A stretch of DNA of 64,000 bases from Rhizobium sp. BT04 (lineage in GTDB: Bacteria; Pseudomonadota; Alphaproteobacteria; Rhizobiales; Rhizobiaceae). Shown here in pieces: positions 40,440-48,823 of this stretch. Below the pieces are notes generated by a model, which was not told where the DNA came from, searched no databases, and was given only the letters and a program-made list of their open reading frames with translations. The stretch lies in NCBI RefSeq assembly GCF_030053135.1, contig NZ_CP125652.1, positions 2,495,001-2,559,000 of the forward strand. Reading direction: 5' to 3'. Within the stretch, counting starts at the first letter, position 1. Every line of letters begins with the position of its first letter. The position numbers and the translations under genes are program-made.

Positions 40440-41018
40440 ATGGTGAAACTCAACAAGATCTACACCAAAACCGGCGACGACGGCACGACCGGGCTGGTTT
40501 CCGGCCCGCGCCGGCCAAAAGACGATTTGCGCGTCGAAGCCTACGGGACGATCGACGAGGCCAATTCCGCGATCGGTCTGGCGCGGCTGCACACATCAGC
40601 CCTGCCCGAACTTGACGCCATGCTGATGTCGATCCAGAACGACCTCTTCGATCTCGGCGCCGATCTCGCCACGCCGGACACCGGTGAGACGCCGGCCTAC
40701 GAACCGCTGCGGATCGTCGAGACTCAGGTCGATCGCGTCGAGCGCGATATCGATCAGCTGAACGCCGGTCTCGAGCCGCTGAAATCCTTCATCCTGCCGG
40801 GCGGCAGCCCCGCCGCCGCACATCTGCATCTTGCCCGCACGATTGCGCGGCGCGCCGAACGTTTGATGGTGGCGCTTGCCCGCACCGACGGCGAAATCGT
40901 CAGCGAGCCGGCAAGGAAATACGTCAACCGGCTCTCGGATTTCCTCTTCGTCGCGGCACGTCATGCAAATGACCGGGGCCAAGCGGATGTGCTTTGGGTT
41001 CCCGGAAAAAACAGATAG
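40440..41018 (+). CDS. Cob(I)alamin adenosyltransferase, PduO-type
   Basis: A 192-residue enzyme that attaches the adenosyl group of ATP to cob(I)alamin or its precursors. The N-terminal motif KIYTKTGDDGTTGLVSG (about 4-20) is the ATP-binding signature of the PduO/MMAB family. RVEAYGTIDEANSAIG (about 31) and the C-terminal ARKYVNRLSDFLFVAARHAN complete the pattern. ATG at 40440 is clear in the family alignment, although its ribosome site is weak. The unlinked location is normal for this enzyme. Confidence 0.93.
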   Translation: MVKLNKIYTKTGDDGTTGLVSGPRRPKDDLRVEAYGTIDEANSAIGLARLHTSALPELDAMLMSIQNDLFDLGADLATPDTGETPAYEPLRIVETQVDRVERDIDQLNAGLEPLKSFILPGGSPAAAHLHLARTIARRAERLMVALARTDGEIVSEPARKYVNRLSDFLFVAARHANDRGQADVLWVPGKNR

Positions 41019-41051
41019 GCTTGCCGCGACGACGATCGCCGGGGGGCCTTA

Positions 41052-41837
41052 ATGTTCATACCACTTCACGACGCCAACACGCTGAAACATATCAAGGTCC
41101 AGTGGGTGACGCTCTCGCTGATCGCACTGAATGTCGCAATCTGGCTCTTGACCAGCCTGGAGAGCGAGCAGGCAGCCCAGGCGACGACCGTCGGGCTCGG
41201 CTACATCCCGGCGATCGTCTTTGGCGACGCGGTGCTGGCGCAGGGGCTCGAAATCGTCCCGGAACCGCTGACTTACTTCACCTATGCCTTCGTCCACGCC
41301 GGCTTCTGGCATCTCGCCGGCAACATGATCTTCCTCTGGGTCTTCGGCGACAATGTCGAGGATGCGATGGGACATCTGCGCTTCCTGATGTTCTACCTCC
41401 TCTGCGCAGCCGCCGGCGCGCTCTGCCACGGCCTGCTAAGCATGACGTCGCAAGCGCCGCTGGTCGGCGCATCGGGGGCAGTCTCCGGCGTGGTTGCTGC
41501 CTATGTCATGCTGCATCCGCGCGTCAGGGTCTGGGTGCTGGTCTTCTTCCGTATACCGCTGCCGCTGCCGGCCTTCGTGCCGCTGCTTTTATGGATCGGC
41601 CAACAGTTCTTCATGCTGGCGATCACACCCGACGGCGATGTTTCCTGGGGCGCGCATGTCGGCGGCATCCTTGCCGGGGCTTTTCTGATCCTGGTGTTGC
41701 GCCGGCCCGGCGTGCCGCTCTTCGACCGGGAGATCGTCACGCCCCGCGCGGTGAGAAACGGCCCCGGCGCCGGTCCGGCCATTGCGGCCGGCACGAACGG
41801 GCGGACGACACAGCGCCTTCCCTGGGGTCGGCGCTGA
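41052..41837 (+). CDS. Rhomboid family intramembrane serine protease
   Basis: A 261-residue rhomboid protease with six membrane helices. The catalytic Ser is in VGASGAVSG (about 140-147), and the partner His in the last helix motif HVGGILAGAF (about 205). NMIFLWVFGDNVED and HAGFWHLAGN are typical rhomboid segments. An 83-residue-longer overlapping frame on the same strand is a shadow. Its 3' neighbours are the ETF genes. Substrate unknown. Confidence 0.93.
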   Translation: MFIPLHDANTLKHIKVQWVTLSLIALNVAIWLLTSLESEQAAQATTVGLGYIPAIVFGDAVLAQGLEIVPEPLTYFTYAFVHAGFWHLAGNMIFLWVFGDNVEDAMGHLRFLMFYLLCAAAGALCHGLLSMTSQAPLVGASGAVSGVVAAYVMLHPRVRVWVLVFFRIPLPLPAFVPLLLWIGQQFFMLAITPDGDVSWGAHVGGILAGAFLILVLRRPGVPLFDREIVTPRAVRNGPGAGPAIAAGTNGRTTQRLPWGRR

Positions 41838-41850
41838 TCTGGCGATATTG

Positions 41851-41884
41851 ATGTGAACGTAAACGTCATATATTGCCTAGGCAA
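41851..41884 (+). promoter_or_regulatory. Palindrome and ACGT half-sites upstream of etfBA
   Basis: TTGCCTAGGCAA (41873-41884) is a perfect 12-bp palindrome, and just before it lies GAACGTAAACGTCAT (41855-41869) with two ACGT half-sites. It sits in the 188-base gap before etfB. Tandem ACGT sites resemble those reported for MerR-family regulators of branched-chain or fatty acid breakdown, but that match is from memory. Confidence 0.38.
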
Positions 41885-42025
41885 ATTGCCTATCGGCGTC
41901 ATGGAAGCGTTGAATTTGGAGGAAAAACGCGTATCCATGTCGCCATTCGACCATCGGAGCAGCGCCTGAGCGCGCATTTTCTTAGAAAAGTCTCTGAAGC
42001 CAGTTTTCCCTGAAGGAAGGACCCC

Positions 42026-42775
42026 ATGAAGATTCTCGTCCCAGTCAAACGGGTTGTCGACTACAACGTGAAGATCCGGGTGAAGCCGGATGGCACGGGT
42101 GTCGAGCTTGCCAATGTGAAGATGTCGATGAACCCGTTCGACGAGATCTCGGTGGAAGAGGCGCTGCGGCTGAAGGAAGCCGGCAAGGCCGAAGAGGTGG
42201 TGGTGGTGTCGATCGGCCCGGCCAAGGCCGAGGAGACGCTGCGCACCGCCCTTGCCATGGGCGCCGACCGGGCGATCCTGGTCGAGACCGATGATGCGGT
42301 CGAGCCGCTTGCCGTTGCCAAGATCCTCAAGGCTGTCGCCGAGGCCGAGCAGCCGGGCCTGATCATCGTCGGCAAGCAGGCGATCGACGACGATTCGAAC
42401 CAGACCGGCCAGATGCTGGCCGCACTGCTGGGTTCAGCCCAGGCAACCTTCGCCTCGAAGATCGACATCGGTGACGGCAAGGCGCAGGTGACCCGCGAGG
42501 TCGATGGCGGCCTGCAGACGATCGAGATCAAGCTGCCGGCGGTGATCACCTCCGACCTCAGGCTGAACGAACCGCGTTATGCCTCGCTGCCGAACATCAT
42601 GAAGGCGAAGAAGAAGCCGCTCGACAAGAAGGCGCCTGCCGATTTCGGCGTCGACACCACACCGCGGCTGAAGGTGTTGAAGACCGAGGAGCCGTCCGGC
42701 CGCAAGGCCGGCGTCAAGGTCAAGTCGGTCGCCGAGTTGGTCGACAAGCTCAAAAACGAAGCCGGCGTGCTGTAA
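42026..42775 (+). CDS. etfB: Electron transfer flavoprotein subunit beta
   Basis: Smaller ETF subunit (249 residues), binding AMP and carrying the recognition loop for acyl-CoA dehydrogenases. [20 protein letters not shown] is the conserved start, and [16 protein letters not shown] and [17 protein letters not shown] (about 120-137) are the family hallmarks. GAAGGAAGG lies just upstream of ATG at 42026. It pairs with etfA 26 bases downstream. Confidence 0.98.
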   Translation: MKILVPVKRVVDYNVKIRVKPDGTGVELANVKMSMNPFDEISVEEALRLKEAGKAEEVVVVSIGPAKAEETLRTALAMGADRAILVETDDAVEPLAVAKILKAVAEAEQPGLIIVGKQAIDDDSNQTGQMLAALLGSAQATFASKIDIGDGKAQVTREVDGGLQTIEIKLPAVITSDLRLNEPRYASLPNIMKAKKKPLDKKAPADFGVDTTPRLKVLKTEEPSGRKAGVKVKSVAELVDKLKNEAGVL

Positions 42776-42801
42776 TCAGCTGAGAACAGGAGCAAAATAT
42801 C

Positions 42802-43731
42802 ATGACCATTCTTCTTCTCGCCGATCACGACAATCAAAGCCTTTCCGACCAGACCGCCAAGGCGCTGACGGCGGCAAGCCAGATCGGCTCCGACGTGCAC
42901 ATTCTCGTCGCCGGCAAGGCTGCCAAGCCTGCTGCCGAACAGGCGGCCAAACTTTCGGGCGTCGCCAAGGTGCTGCTGGTCGAAAGCGACACACTCGCCA
43001 ACAATCTGGCCGAGCCGCTGGCCGAGCTGATCGTCTCGCTGGCAGGCAGCTACGACACGATCCTGTCGGCCGCCACCTCGGTCGGCAAGAACGTGCTGCC
43101 GCGCGTCGCTGCCCTGCTCGACGTCGCCCAGGTCTCGGAGATCATCGAGGTGATCTCCGCCGATACCTTCAAGCGGCCGATCTATGCCGGCAATGCCATC
43201 CAGACGGTGCAGGCCAGCGATGCCAAGAAGGTGATTACCGTGCGCACCGCCTCCTTCGCCTCTGCACCGGAAGGTGGCTCGGCCACCGTCGAGGCGATCG
43301 CGGCGGTTTCCGATCCGGGACTGTCGACCTTCGTCAAGGACGCCCTGTCGGCCTCCGACCGTCCGGAACTGACGTCTGCGAAGATCATCCTCTCCGGCGG
43401 CCGCGCGCTGGGTTCTGCGGAAAAATTCCGGGAAGTCATCCTGCCGCTTGCCGACAAGCTCGGAGCTGCCGTCGGTGCCAGCCGTGCCGCCGTCGATGCC
43501 GGTTATGCGCCGAACGACTGGCAGGTCGGCCAGACCGGCAAGGTGGTGGCGCCGCAGCTCTATATCGCCGCCGGCATATCCGGCGCTATCCAGCATCTGG
43601 CCGGCATGAAGGATTCGAAAGTGATCGTCGCCATCAACAAGGACGAGGAGGCGCCGATCTTCCAGGTCGCCGACTACGGCCTCGTCGCCGATCTCTTCGA
43701 AGCCCTGCCGGAATTGCAAAAGGCGCTCTAA
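42802..43731 (+). CDS. etfA: Electron transfer flavoprotein subunit alpha
   Basis: Larger ETF subunit (309 residues) that holds FAD and passes electrons to ETF-ubiquinone oxidoreductase. The C-terminal FAD domain has [13 protein letters not shown] (about 195-208), [23 protein letters not shown] (about 222-245) and the [14 protein letters not shown] loop (about 260). AGGAG precedes the start. It works with EtfB and, by position, supports the downstream acyl-CoA-linked dehydrogenase. Confidence 0.98.
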   Translation: MTILLLADHDNQSLSDQTAKALTAASQIGSDVHILVAGKAAKPAAEQAAKLSGVAKVLLVESDTLANNLAEPLAELIVSLAGSYDTILSAATSVGKNVLPRVAALLDVAQVSEIIEVISADTFKRPIYAGNAIQTVQASDAKKVITVRTASFASAPEGGSATVEAIAAVSDPGLSTFVKDALSASDRPELTSAKIILSGGRALGSAEKFREVILPLADKLGAAVGASRAAVDAGYAPNDWQVGQTGKVVAPQLYIAAGISGAIQHLAGMKDSKVIVAINKDEEAPIFQVADYGLVADLFEALPELQKAL

Positions 43732-43799
43732 GCGCGCCAAATGCTTTTCTTTCGCACTTGCGAATGACTGGAAAATTATCTTTTATCGGTCTACTACTG

Positions 43800-43825
43800 C
43801 TGCCGGGCGATCATTCGTCCGGCAG
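43800..43825 (+). terminator. Hairpin after etfA
   Basis: CTGCCGG and CCGGCAG form a 7-bp stem around a 12-base loop, 69 bases after etfA, followed only by TATTG. It could end the etfBA transcript or merely fold. Confidence 0.35.
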
Positions 43826-43878
43826 TATTGCTAGAAAATGCGGCAGCGCGGGGGCGAATGCCGTGTGGGGGTTTGGAG

Positions 43879-44760
43879 ATGAATGCGGTGTTGAAGAATA
43901 TTGGGATTATCGGTGCCGGCCAGATGGGCTGCGGCATCGCGCATGTTTCGGCCGCCGCAGGTTACAGGGTTCACATCTACGATCTCTCCCAGGACCGCAT
44001 CGAATCCGGCCTTGCCACCATCAATGGCAACCTCGCCCGCCTGGTGACGAACGGCAAGATGACCGAAGAGGAGCGCAAGACGACCTTGTCGCTCATATCA
44101 GGCTCCTCCGATGTCAACGATCTCGCCCCCTCCGATCTCGTCATAGAGGCGGCGACCGAGGATGAAACGGTCAAGCGCAAGATCTACACGCAGGTTTGTC
44201 CGGTCCTGAAACCGGAAGCGCTGCTTGCCACCAACACCTCTTCCCTGTCCATCACCCGGCTTGCTGCCGCCACCGACCGCCCCGAACGCTTCATGGGCAT
44301 ACATTTCATGAACCCGGTGCCGGTCATGAAGCTGGTCGAACTGGTGCGCGGCATTGCGACCGATGAGAAGACTTTCTCCGCCGCCAAGGAATTCGTCGGC
44401 ACGCTGGAAAAGACCATCACTGTCGCTGAGGATTTCCCGGCCTTCATCGTCAACCGCATCCTGCTGCCGATGATCAACGAGGCGATCTACACGCTCTATG
44501 AAGGCGTCGGCACGGTCGATGCCATCGACACGGCGATGAAGCTCGGCGCCAACCATCCGATGGGGCCGCTGCAGCTTGCCGATTTCATCGGCCTCGACAC
44601 TTGCCTCTCGATTATGCAGGTGCTGCACGACGGTCTGGCGGACTCGAAATATCGCCCCTGCCCGCTGCTGGTGAAATATGTCGAAGCCGGCTGGCTCGGA
44701 CGCAAATCCGGCCGCGGCTTCTACGACTATCGCGGCGACGTGCCTGTCCCGACGCGGTAA
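43879..44760 (+). CDS. hbdA: 3-hydroxybutyryl-CoA dehydrogenase
   Basis: A 293-residue NAD-dependent dehydrogenase acting on 3-hydroxyacyl-CoA, used in butanoyl-CoA and polyhydroxybutyrate turnover. The Rossmann loop is IGAGQMGCGIAHVSA (about 9-23), with the catalytic His in GIHFMNPVPVMKLVE (about 140). The C-terminal domain has FIVNRILLPMINEAI and a typical GRGFYDY end. ATG at 43879 gives the usual length; the 17-residue leader in the longest frame is rejected. It follows etfBA. Confidence 0.95.
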   Translation: MNAVLKNIGIIGAGQMGCGIAHVSAAAGYRVHIYDLSQDRIESGLATINGNLARLVTNGKMTEEERKTTLSLISGSSDVNDLAPSDLVIEAATEDETVKRKIYTQVCPVLKPEALLATNTSSLSITRLAAATDRPERFMGIHFMNPVPVMKLVELVRGIATDEKTFSAAKEFVGTLEKTITVAEDFPAFIVNRILLPMINEAIYTLYEGVGTVDAIDTAMKLGANHPMGPLQLADFIGLDTCLSIMQVLHDGLADSKYRPCPLLVKYVEAGWLGRKSGRGFYDYRGDVPVPTR

Positions 44761-44836
44761 CTAGACATCATCAGAACGGGCGAATAGACCGAGCGCCCGC
44801 GAAATGCTTTCCTTGCCGGGAACGGGAGGAAACGCC

Positions 44837-44929
44837 ATGTCGACCGAAACACCCATGTTCCTGCTGCAGTGCTGCGTTCTGATCGGAATCGCCGGCGTCT
44901 TCCTCATGAGAGGAGATGGGGACTCCTGA
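44837..44929 (+). CDS. 30-residue predicted membrane peptide
   Basis: A short open frame missed by length cut-offs. ATG at 44837 is preceded by GGGAGGA at a spacing of six bases, the strongest ribosome site in this neighbourhood. The product begins MSTETPMFLLQCCVLIGIAG and ends with VFLMRGDGDS, giving one hydrophobic helix (about 7-24) with two adjacent Cys and a charged end. It lies between hbdA and the convergent tlpA gene, ending nine bases from the tlpA stop. Small single-helix proteins of this size are often real but are rarely annotated. No homologue is recalled. Confidence 0.5.
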   Translation: MSTETPMFLLQCCVLIGIAGVFLMRGDGDS

Positions 44930-44938
44930 TCAACGTCG

Positions 44939-45601
44939 TTACGACCCGATCGCACCCTTGATCAGCGCCTTGGCATCTTCGCTATCCCAGGCGGCAGGGC
45001 CGTTCATGGCGGAGATCAGGCAGCCCTTGTCGTCGAGCAGCAGCGTCACCGGCAGGCCGAAGGCAAGGCCTTCCTTCTTCAGGCTGTTGAAGACTCCGAT
45101 CGTATTGTCGCGGTAAAGCTGCAGCGCATCGACGCCGGTTTCAGTCAGGAAGGTCTTCGGCTTCTCGTCGTCGCCGGTGTCGATATTGACCGGCACGACT
45201 TGGAACCTGTCGCTGCCCATCGCCTTCTCGAGTGCGTTCAGCGCCGGCATTTCCTCGCGGCAGGGTACGCACCAGGTGGCCCAGAGATTGAGAAGCACGG
45301 TCTTGCCGGCGAAATGGTCGAGCGTCAGTGGCTTGCCATCCGGGCCGTTGAAGGAAACCGCGGTGAGTTTGCGCGGCTCGGCGGCGGCAACCATGGCGGC
45401 CACCTGCCCCTTCATCAGCGGCGCCAGATTGGCAGCACGCTCCTTCGCCAGCGAGCATTCGGCCGAAGCGCTGCTGCCGATCCCATTGCCAATCCCCGTC
45501 TCCTTCACGTATACCGCTGCCGCACCTGCAACGACACCTGCGACGGCGGCGATTGCGATCAATTTTCCGGACGGCAGGCCGAAGGGTTTTTTCGTCGTCA
45601 T
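44939..45601 (-). CDS. tlpA: TlpA family thiol-disulfide interchange protein
   Basis: A 220-residue membrane-anchored thioredoxin-like protein that reduces disulfides, for example in cytochrome oxidase copper sites. An N-terminal helix ([19 protein letters not shown], about 12-30) anchors it, and the thioredoxin domain has the motif [13 protein letters not shown] (about 107-119) and the cis-Pro in [11 protein letters not shown] at 45601 has TGGAGA upstream. It diverges from argH across 26 bases, as in other rhizobia. Confidence 0.94.
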   Translation of the reverse strand: MTTKKPFGLPSGKLIAIAAVAGVVAGAAAVYVKETGIGNGIGSSASAECSLAKERAANLAPLMKGQVAAMVAAAEPRKLTAVSFNGPDGKPLTLDHFAGKTVLLNLWATWCVPCREEMPALNALEKAMGSDRFQVVPVNIDTGDDEKPKTFLTETGVDALQLYRDNTIGVFNSLKKEGLAFGLPVTLLLDDKGCLISAMNGPAAWDSEDAKALIKGAIGS

Positions 45602-45627
45602 TTCATTCTCCAGGACGGGCATCTTCC

Positions 45628-47031
45628 ATGGCCGAGAACAACACGGACACCAAATCCTCCAACCAGATGTGGGGTGGGCGCTTCGCCTCCGGCCCGGACG
45701 CGATCATGGAGGAGATAAATGCCTCGATCGGTTTCGACAAGAAGCTATTCGCCCAGGACATCCGCGGTTCGATCGCCCACGCGACCATGCTTGCCCATCA
45801 GGCGATCATTTCATCAGACGATAAGGACAAGATCGTTCACGGGCTAAACACGATCCTGTCAGAAATCGAAAGCGGCAATTTCGAATTCTCGCGTCGGCTC
45901 GAAGACATCCACATGAATATCGAAGCGCGCCTGGCGACGCTGATCGGACCGGCAGCCGGCCGGCTGCACACCGCCCGCTCGCGCAACGATCAGGTGGCGC
46001 TCGACTTCCGCCTCTGGGTGAAGGAAGAGCTTGAGAAGACCGAAAGGATGCTGACCGGCCTGATCGCCGCCTTCCTCGACCGCGCCGAGGAACATGCCGA
46101 AAGCGTAATGCCGGGCTTCACCCATCTGCAGACTGCCCAGCCCGTCACCTTCGGCCATCATTGCATGGCCTATGTCGAAATGTTCGGCCGTGACCGCTCA
46201 CGCGTGCGCCACGCCATCGAGCATCTGGACGAAAGCCCGATCGGTGCTGCCGCCCTTGCCGGCACCGGCTATCCGATCGACCGCCATATGACCGCCAAGG
46301 CGCTGGGTTTCCGCGAGCCGACGCGCAACTCCATCGATACGGTCTCCGACCGCGACTTCGCCATCGAGTTCCTGTCGATCGCGGCGATAACAGGCATGCA
46401 CCTGTCGCGCCTGGCGGAAGAGATCGTCATCTGGTCGACCCCGCAATTCGGTTTCGTCCGTCTCTCCGACGCCTTCTCCACAGGCTCCTCGATCATGCCG
46501 CAGAAGAAGAATCCGGATGCCGCCGAACTGGTGCGCGCCAAGACCGGCCGCATCAACGGCTCGCTGGTGGCGCTGCTGACGATCATGAAGGGGCTGCCGC
46601 TCGCCTATTCCAAGGACATGCAGGAAGACAAGGAACAGGTCTTTGACGCGGCCGAGAGCCTGGAACTGGCAATCGCCGCCATGACCGGCATGGTGCGCGA
46701 CATGACCATCAACACCGCGCGCATGAAGGCGGCGGCCGGCTCCGGCTTTTCGACGGCGACCGATCTTGCCGACTGGCTGGTGCGCGAAGCGGGCCTGCCC
46801 TTCCGTGATGCCCATCACGTGACCGGCCGCGCCGTGGCGCTTGCCGAAAGCAAGGGCTGCGACCTTGCCGAGCTGCCGCTCTCCGACCTGCAGGCAATCC
46901 ATCCAGACATCACCGACAAGGTCTACGACGTCTTGACCGTCGAGGCCTCGGTCGCCAGCCGCAAGAGCTTCGGCGGCACGGCGCCCTCCGAAGTGCGCAG
47001 GCAGATCGCCTTCTGGCGCGCCCGCAACTGA
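45628..47031 (+). CDS. argH: Argininosuccinate lyase
   Basis: Last enzyme of arginine synthesis (467 residues), which splits argininosuccinate into arginine and fumarate. The superfamily signature [20 protein letters not shown] (about 288-307) is complete, and [13 protein letters not shown] opens the protein. ATG at 45628 is chosen because the preceding frame lies inside the tlpA start region. It leads a run of genes, argH-lptM-lysA, that is conserved in rhizobia. Confidence 0.97.
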   Translation: MAENNTDTKSSNQMWGGRFASGPDAIMEEINASIGFDKKLFAQDIRGSIAHATMLAHQAIISSDDKDKIVHGLNTILSEIESGNFEFSRRLEDIHMNIEARLATLIGPAAGRLHTARSRNDQVALDFRLWVKEELEKTERMLTGLIAAFLDRAEEHAESVMPGFTHLQTAQPVTFGHHCMAYVEMFGRDRSRVRHAIEHLDESPIGAAALAGTGYPIDRHMTAKALGFREPTRNSIDTVSDRDFAIEFLSIAAITGMHLSRLAEEIVIWSTPQFGFVRLSDAFSTGSSIMPQKKNPDAAELVRAKTGRINGSLVALLTIMKGLPLAYSKDMQEDKEQVFDAAESLELAIAAMTGMVRDMTINTARMKAAAGSGFSTATDLADWLVREAGLPFRDAHHVTGRAVALAESKGCDLAELPLSDLQAIHPDITDKVYDVLTVEASVASRKSFGGTAPSEVRRQIAFWRARN

Positions 47032-47183
47032 TACGGGGCGGGGCGAAAAGCCGCCGCGCCCTTCCTTCAGGACACGGAAAGACCGTCCAACAATCAGGGT
47101 GCACAAGGCGGATAAACTTCGATATGAAGATGTCCGTCACTTGAGCTGAATGATGCCAGCAGATGCCGCAGAAGAGGATATCC

Positions 47184-47378
47184 ATGCAGAAGAGCTTGCC
47201 GCACCTCGTCCGCCTGACGGCCGTTCTCGCCGTCATCGGCCTTGCCGTTGCCGGATGCGGGCGCAAGGGCGACCTCGATCCGCCGAGCGCTGCGGCCACC
47301 AAGGAAGGGGACGTTTCCAAGCCGACGAAACAGCCGGGAACCGTTGATAAGCCTTTCCTTCTCGACCCCCTTCTTTAA
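47184..47378 (+). CDS. lptM: LPS translocon maturation chaperone LptM (lipoprotein)
   Basis: A 64-residue lipoprotein. The signal ends with the lipobox LAVAGC at about residue 23, so the mature protein is anchored at Cys. CGRKGDLDPP directly after it is the conserved LptM motif, which helps mature the LptDE translocon for lipopolysaccharide. ATG at 47184 has AGAGGA upstream. It lies between argH and lysA, the same order as in other proteobacteria. Confidence 0.9.
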   Translation: MQKSLPHLVRLTAVLAVIGLAVAGCGRKGDLDPPSAAATKEGDVSKPTKQPGTVDKPFLLDPLL

Positions 47379-47389
47379 GGCATAAGCCC

Positions 47390-48658
47390 GTGAACCACTT
47401 CGAATACCGCGACGGCATCCTTCACGCCGAGAACGTTCCCGTTCCCGAGATCGCCAAGGCGGTCGGCACGCCCTTTTATGTCTATTCCACCGCAACGCTG
47501 GAGCGCCATTACCGCGTCTTTTCGGAAGCCTTCGCCGACATGGATTCCATGGTCTGTTATGCGATGAAGGCAAATTCGAACCAGGCGGTGCTGAAGACGC
47601 TGGGCCGCCTCGGCGCCGGTATCGACGTCGTCTCGGAAGGCGAGCTGCGCCGCGCGCTTGCCGCCGACATTCCGGCAAACCGCATCATGTTTTCAGGGGT
47701 CGGCAAGACGCCGTCCGAGATGGATTTTGCGCTTGAGGCCGGCATCTACTGCTTCAACGTCGAATCCGAGCCTGAACTCGAAATCCTCAATCAGCGCGCC
47801 GTCAGCGCGGGCAAGAAAGCCCCGGTCTCCTTCCGCATCAACCCTGACGTCGACGCCAAGACGCATTCCAAGATCTCGACCGGCAAGAAGGAAAACAAGT
47901 TCGGCATCTCCTGGGAGCGCGCCCGCGCGATCTATGCCCATGCCGCCAGGCTGCCGGGCATCGAGGTCACCGGCATCGACATGCATATCGGCAGCCAGAT
48001 CACCGAATTGCAGCCGTTCGACGACGCCTTCAGGCTGCTGCATGATCTTGTCGCGACGCTGCGCGCCGACGGCCACACCATCGATCACGTCGATATCGGC
48101 GGCGGCCTCGGCATCCCCTACAAGGACGACAACAATCCGCCGCCACTGCCGGATGCCTATGCGGCAATCGTCAAGAACCAGTTGCGCGGCCTGAACTGCA
48201 AGATCATCACCGAGCCGGGCCGCCTGATCGTCGGCAATGCCGGTATCCTGGTGACCGAAGTCCTCTATGTGAAGGATGGCGGCGAAAAGACCTTCGTCAT
48301 CGTCGACGGCGCGATGAATGATCTTATCCGCCCCACCCTCTACGAGGCCTATCACGAGATCCGCCCGGTGACGATTTCGGCGGCGAACGCCCCACGCATC
48401 CGCGCCGACGTCGTCGGTCCCGTCTGCGAGACCGGCGATTATCTGGCGCTCGACCGCGAGATGGCGATGCCGAAGCCCGGAGACCTGATGGCCGTCAGCA
48501 CGGCCGGCGCCTATGGTGCGGTCCAGGCCGGCACCTATAACAGCCGCCTGCTCGTGCCCGAAGTTCTGGTCAAGGGCAGCGATTTCCATGCGATTCGCCC
48601 GCGCAGAACCTATGCCGAGCTGATCAGCCTCGACTCCGTTCCGGCCTGGCTGGACTGA
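47390..48658 (+). CDS. lysA: Diaminopimelate decarboxylase
   Basis: PLP enzyme that makes lysine from meso-diaminopimelate (422 residues). The PLP Lys is in VCYAMKANSNQAVL (about 61), the glycine-rich phosphate loop in HVDIGGGLGIPY (about 235-246), and the partner-subunit Cys motif in GPVCETGDYLALDR (about 345). The start is GTG at 47390, ten bases after lptM. Together with lysC upstream in the window it covers both ends of lysine synthesis. Confidence 0.97.
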   Translation: MNHFEYRDGILHAENVPVPEIAKAVGTPFYVYSTATLERHYRVFSEAFADMDSMVCYAMKANSNQAVLKTLGRLGAGIDVVSEGELRRALAADIPANRIMFSGVGKTPSEMDFALEAGIYCFNVESEPELEILNQRAVSAGKKAPVSFRINPDVDAKTHSKISTGKKENKFGISWERARAIYAHAARLPGIEVTGIDMHIGSQITELQPFDDAFRLLHDLVATLRADGHTIDHVDIGGGLGIPYKDDNNPPPLPDAYAAIVKNQLRGLNCKIITEPGRLIVGNAGILVTEVLYVKDGGEKTFVIVDGAMNDLIRPTLYEAYHEIRPVTISAANAPRIRADVVGPVCETGDYLALDREMAMPKPGDLMAVSTAGAYGAVQAGTYNSRLLVPEVLVKGSDFHAIRPRRTYAELISLDSVPAWLD

Positions 48659-48823
48659 ACAAGCCATCACTTTTTGGCGAATAAACGTGAAAAGCCGGTA
48701 TTGCCGGCCGCTCGCCCTCGCCTTCGCCACAAAGAGTGTTATCCTTTCGTTCATGAGCGTATTGCCCTGCAATCGCCGGAAGCGCCCTCTGTTCCAGAAC
48801 GCCAGATCGCGGAGACCGGACCG

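Noticed and set aside
41935-41970. Ten-codon frame MSPFDHRSSA upstream of etfB, with GGAGGAAAAA before it
   Set aside because: The spacing to the ribosome site is too long (about 13 bases) and there is no pause or attenuator structure, so a leader peptide cannot be supported.
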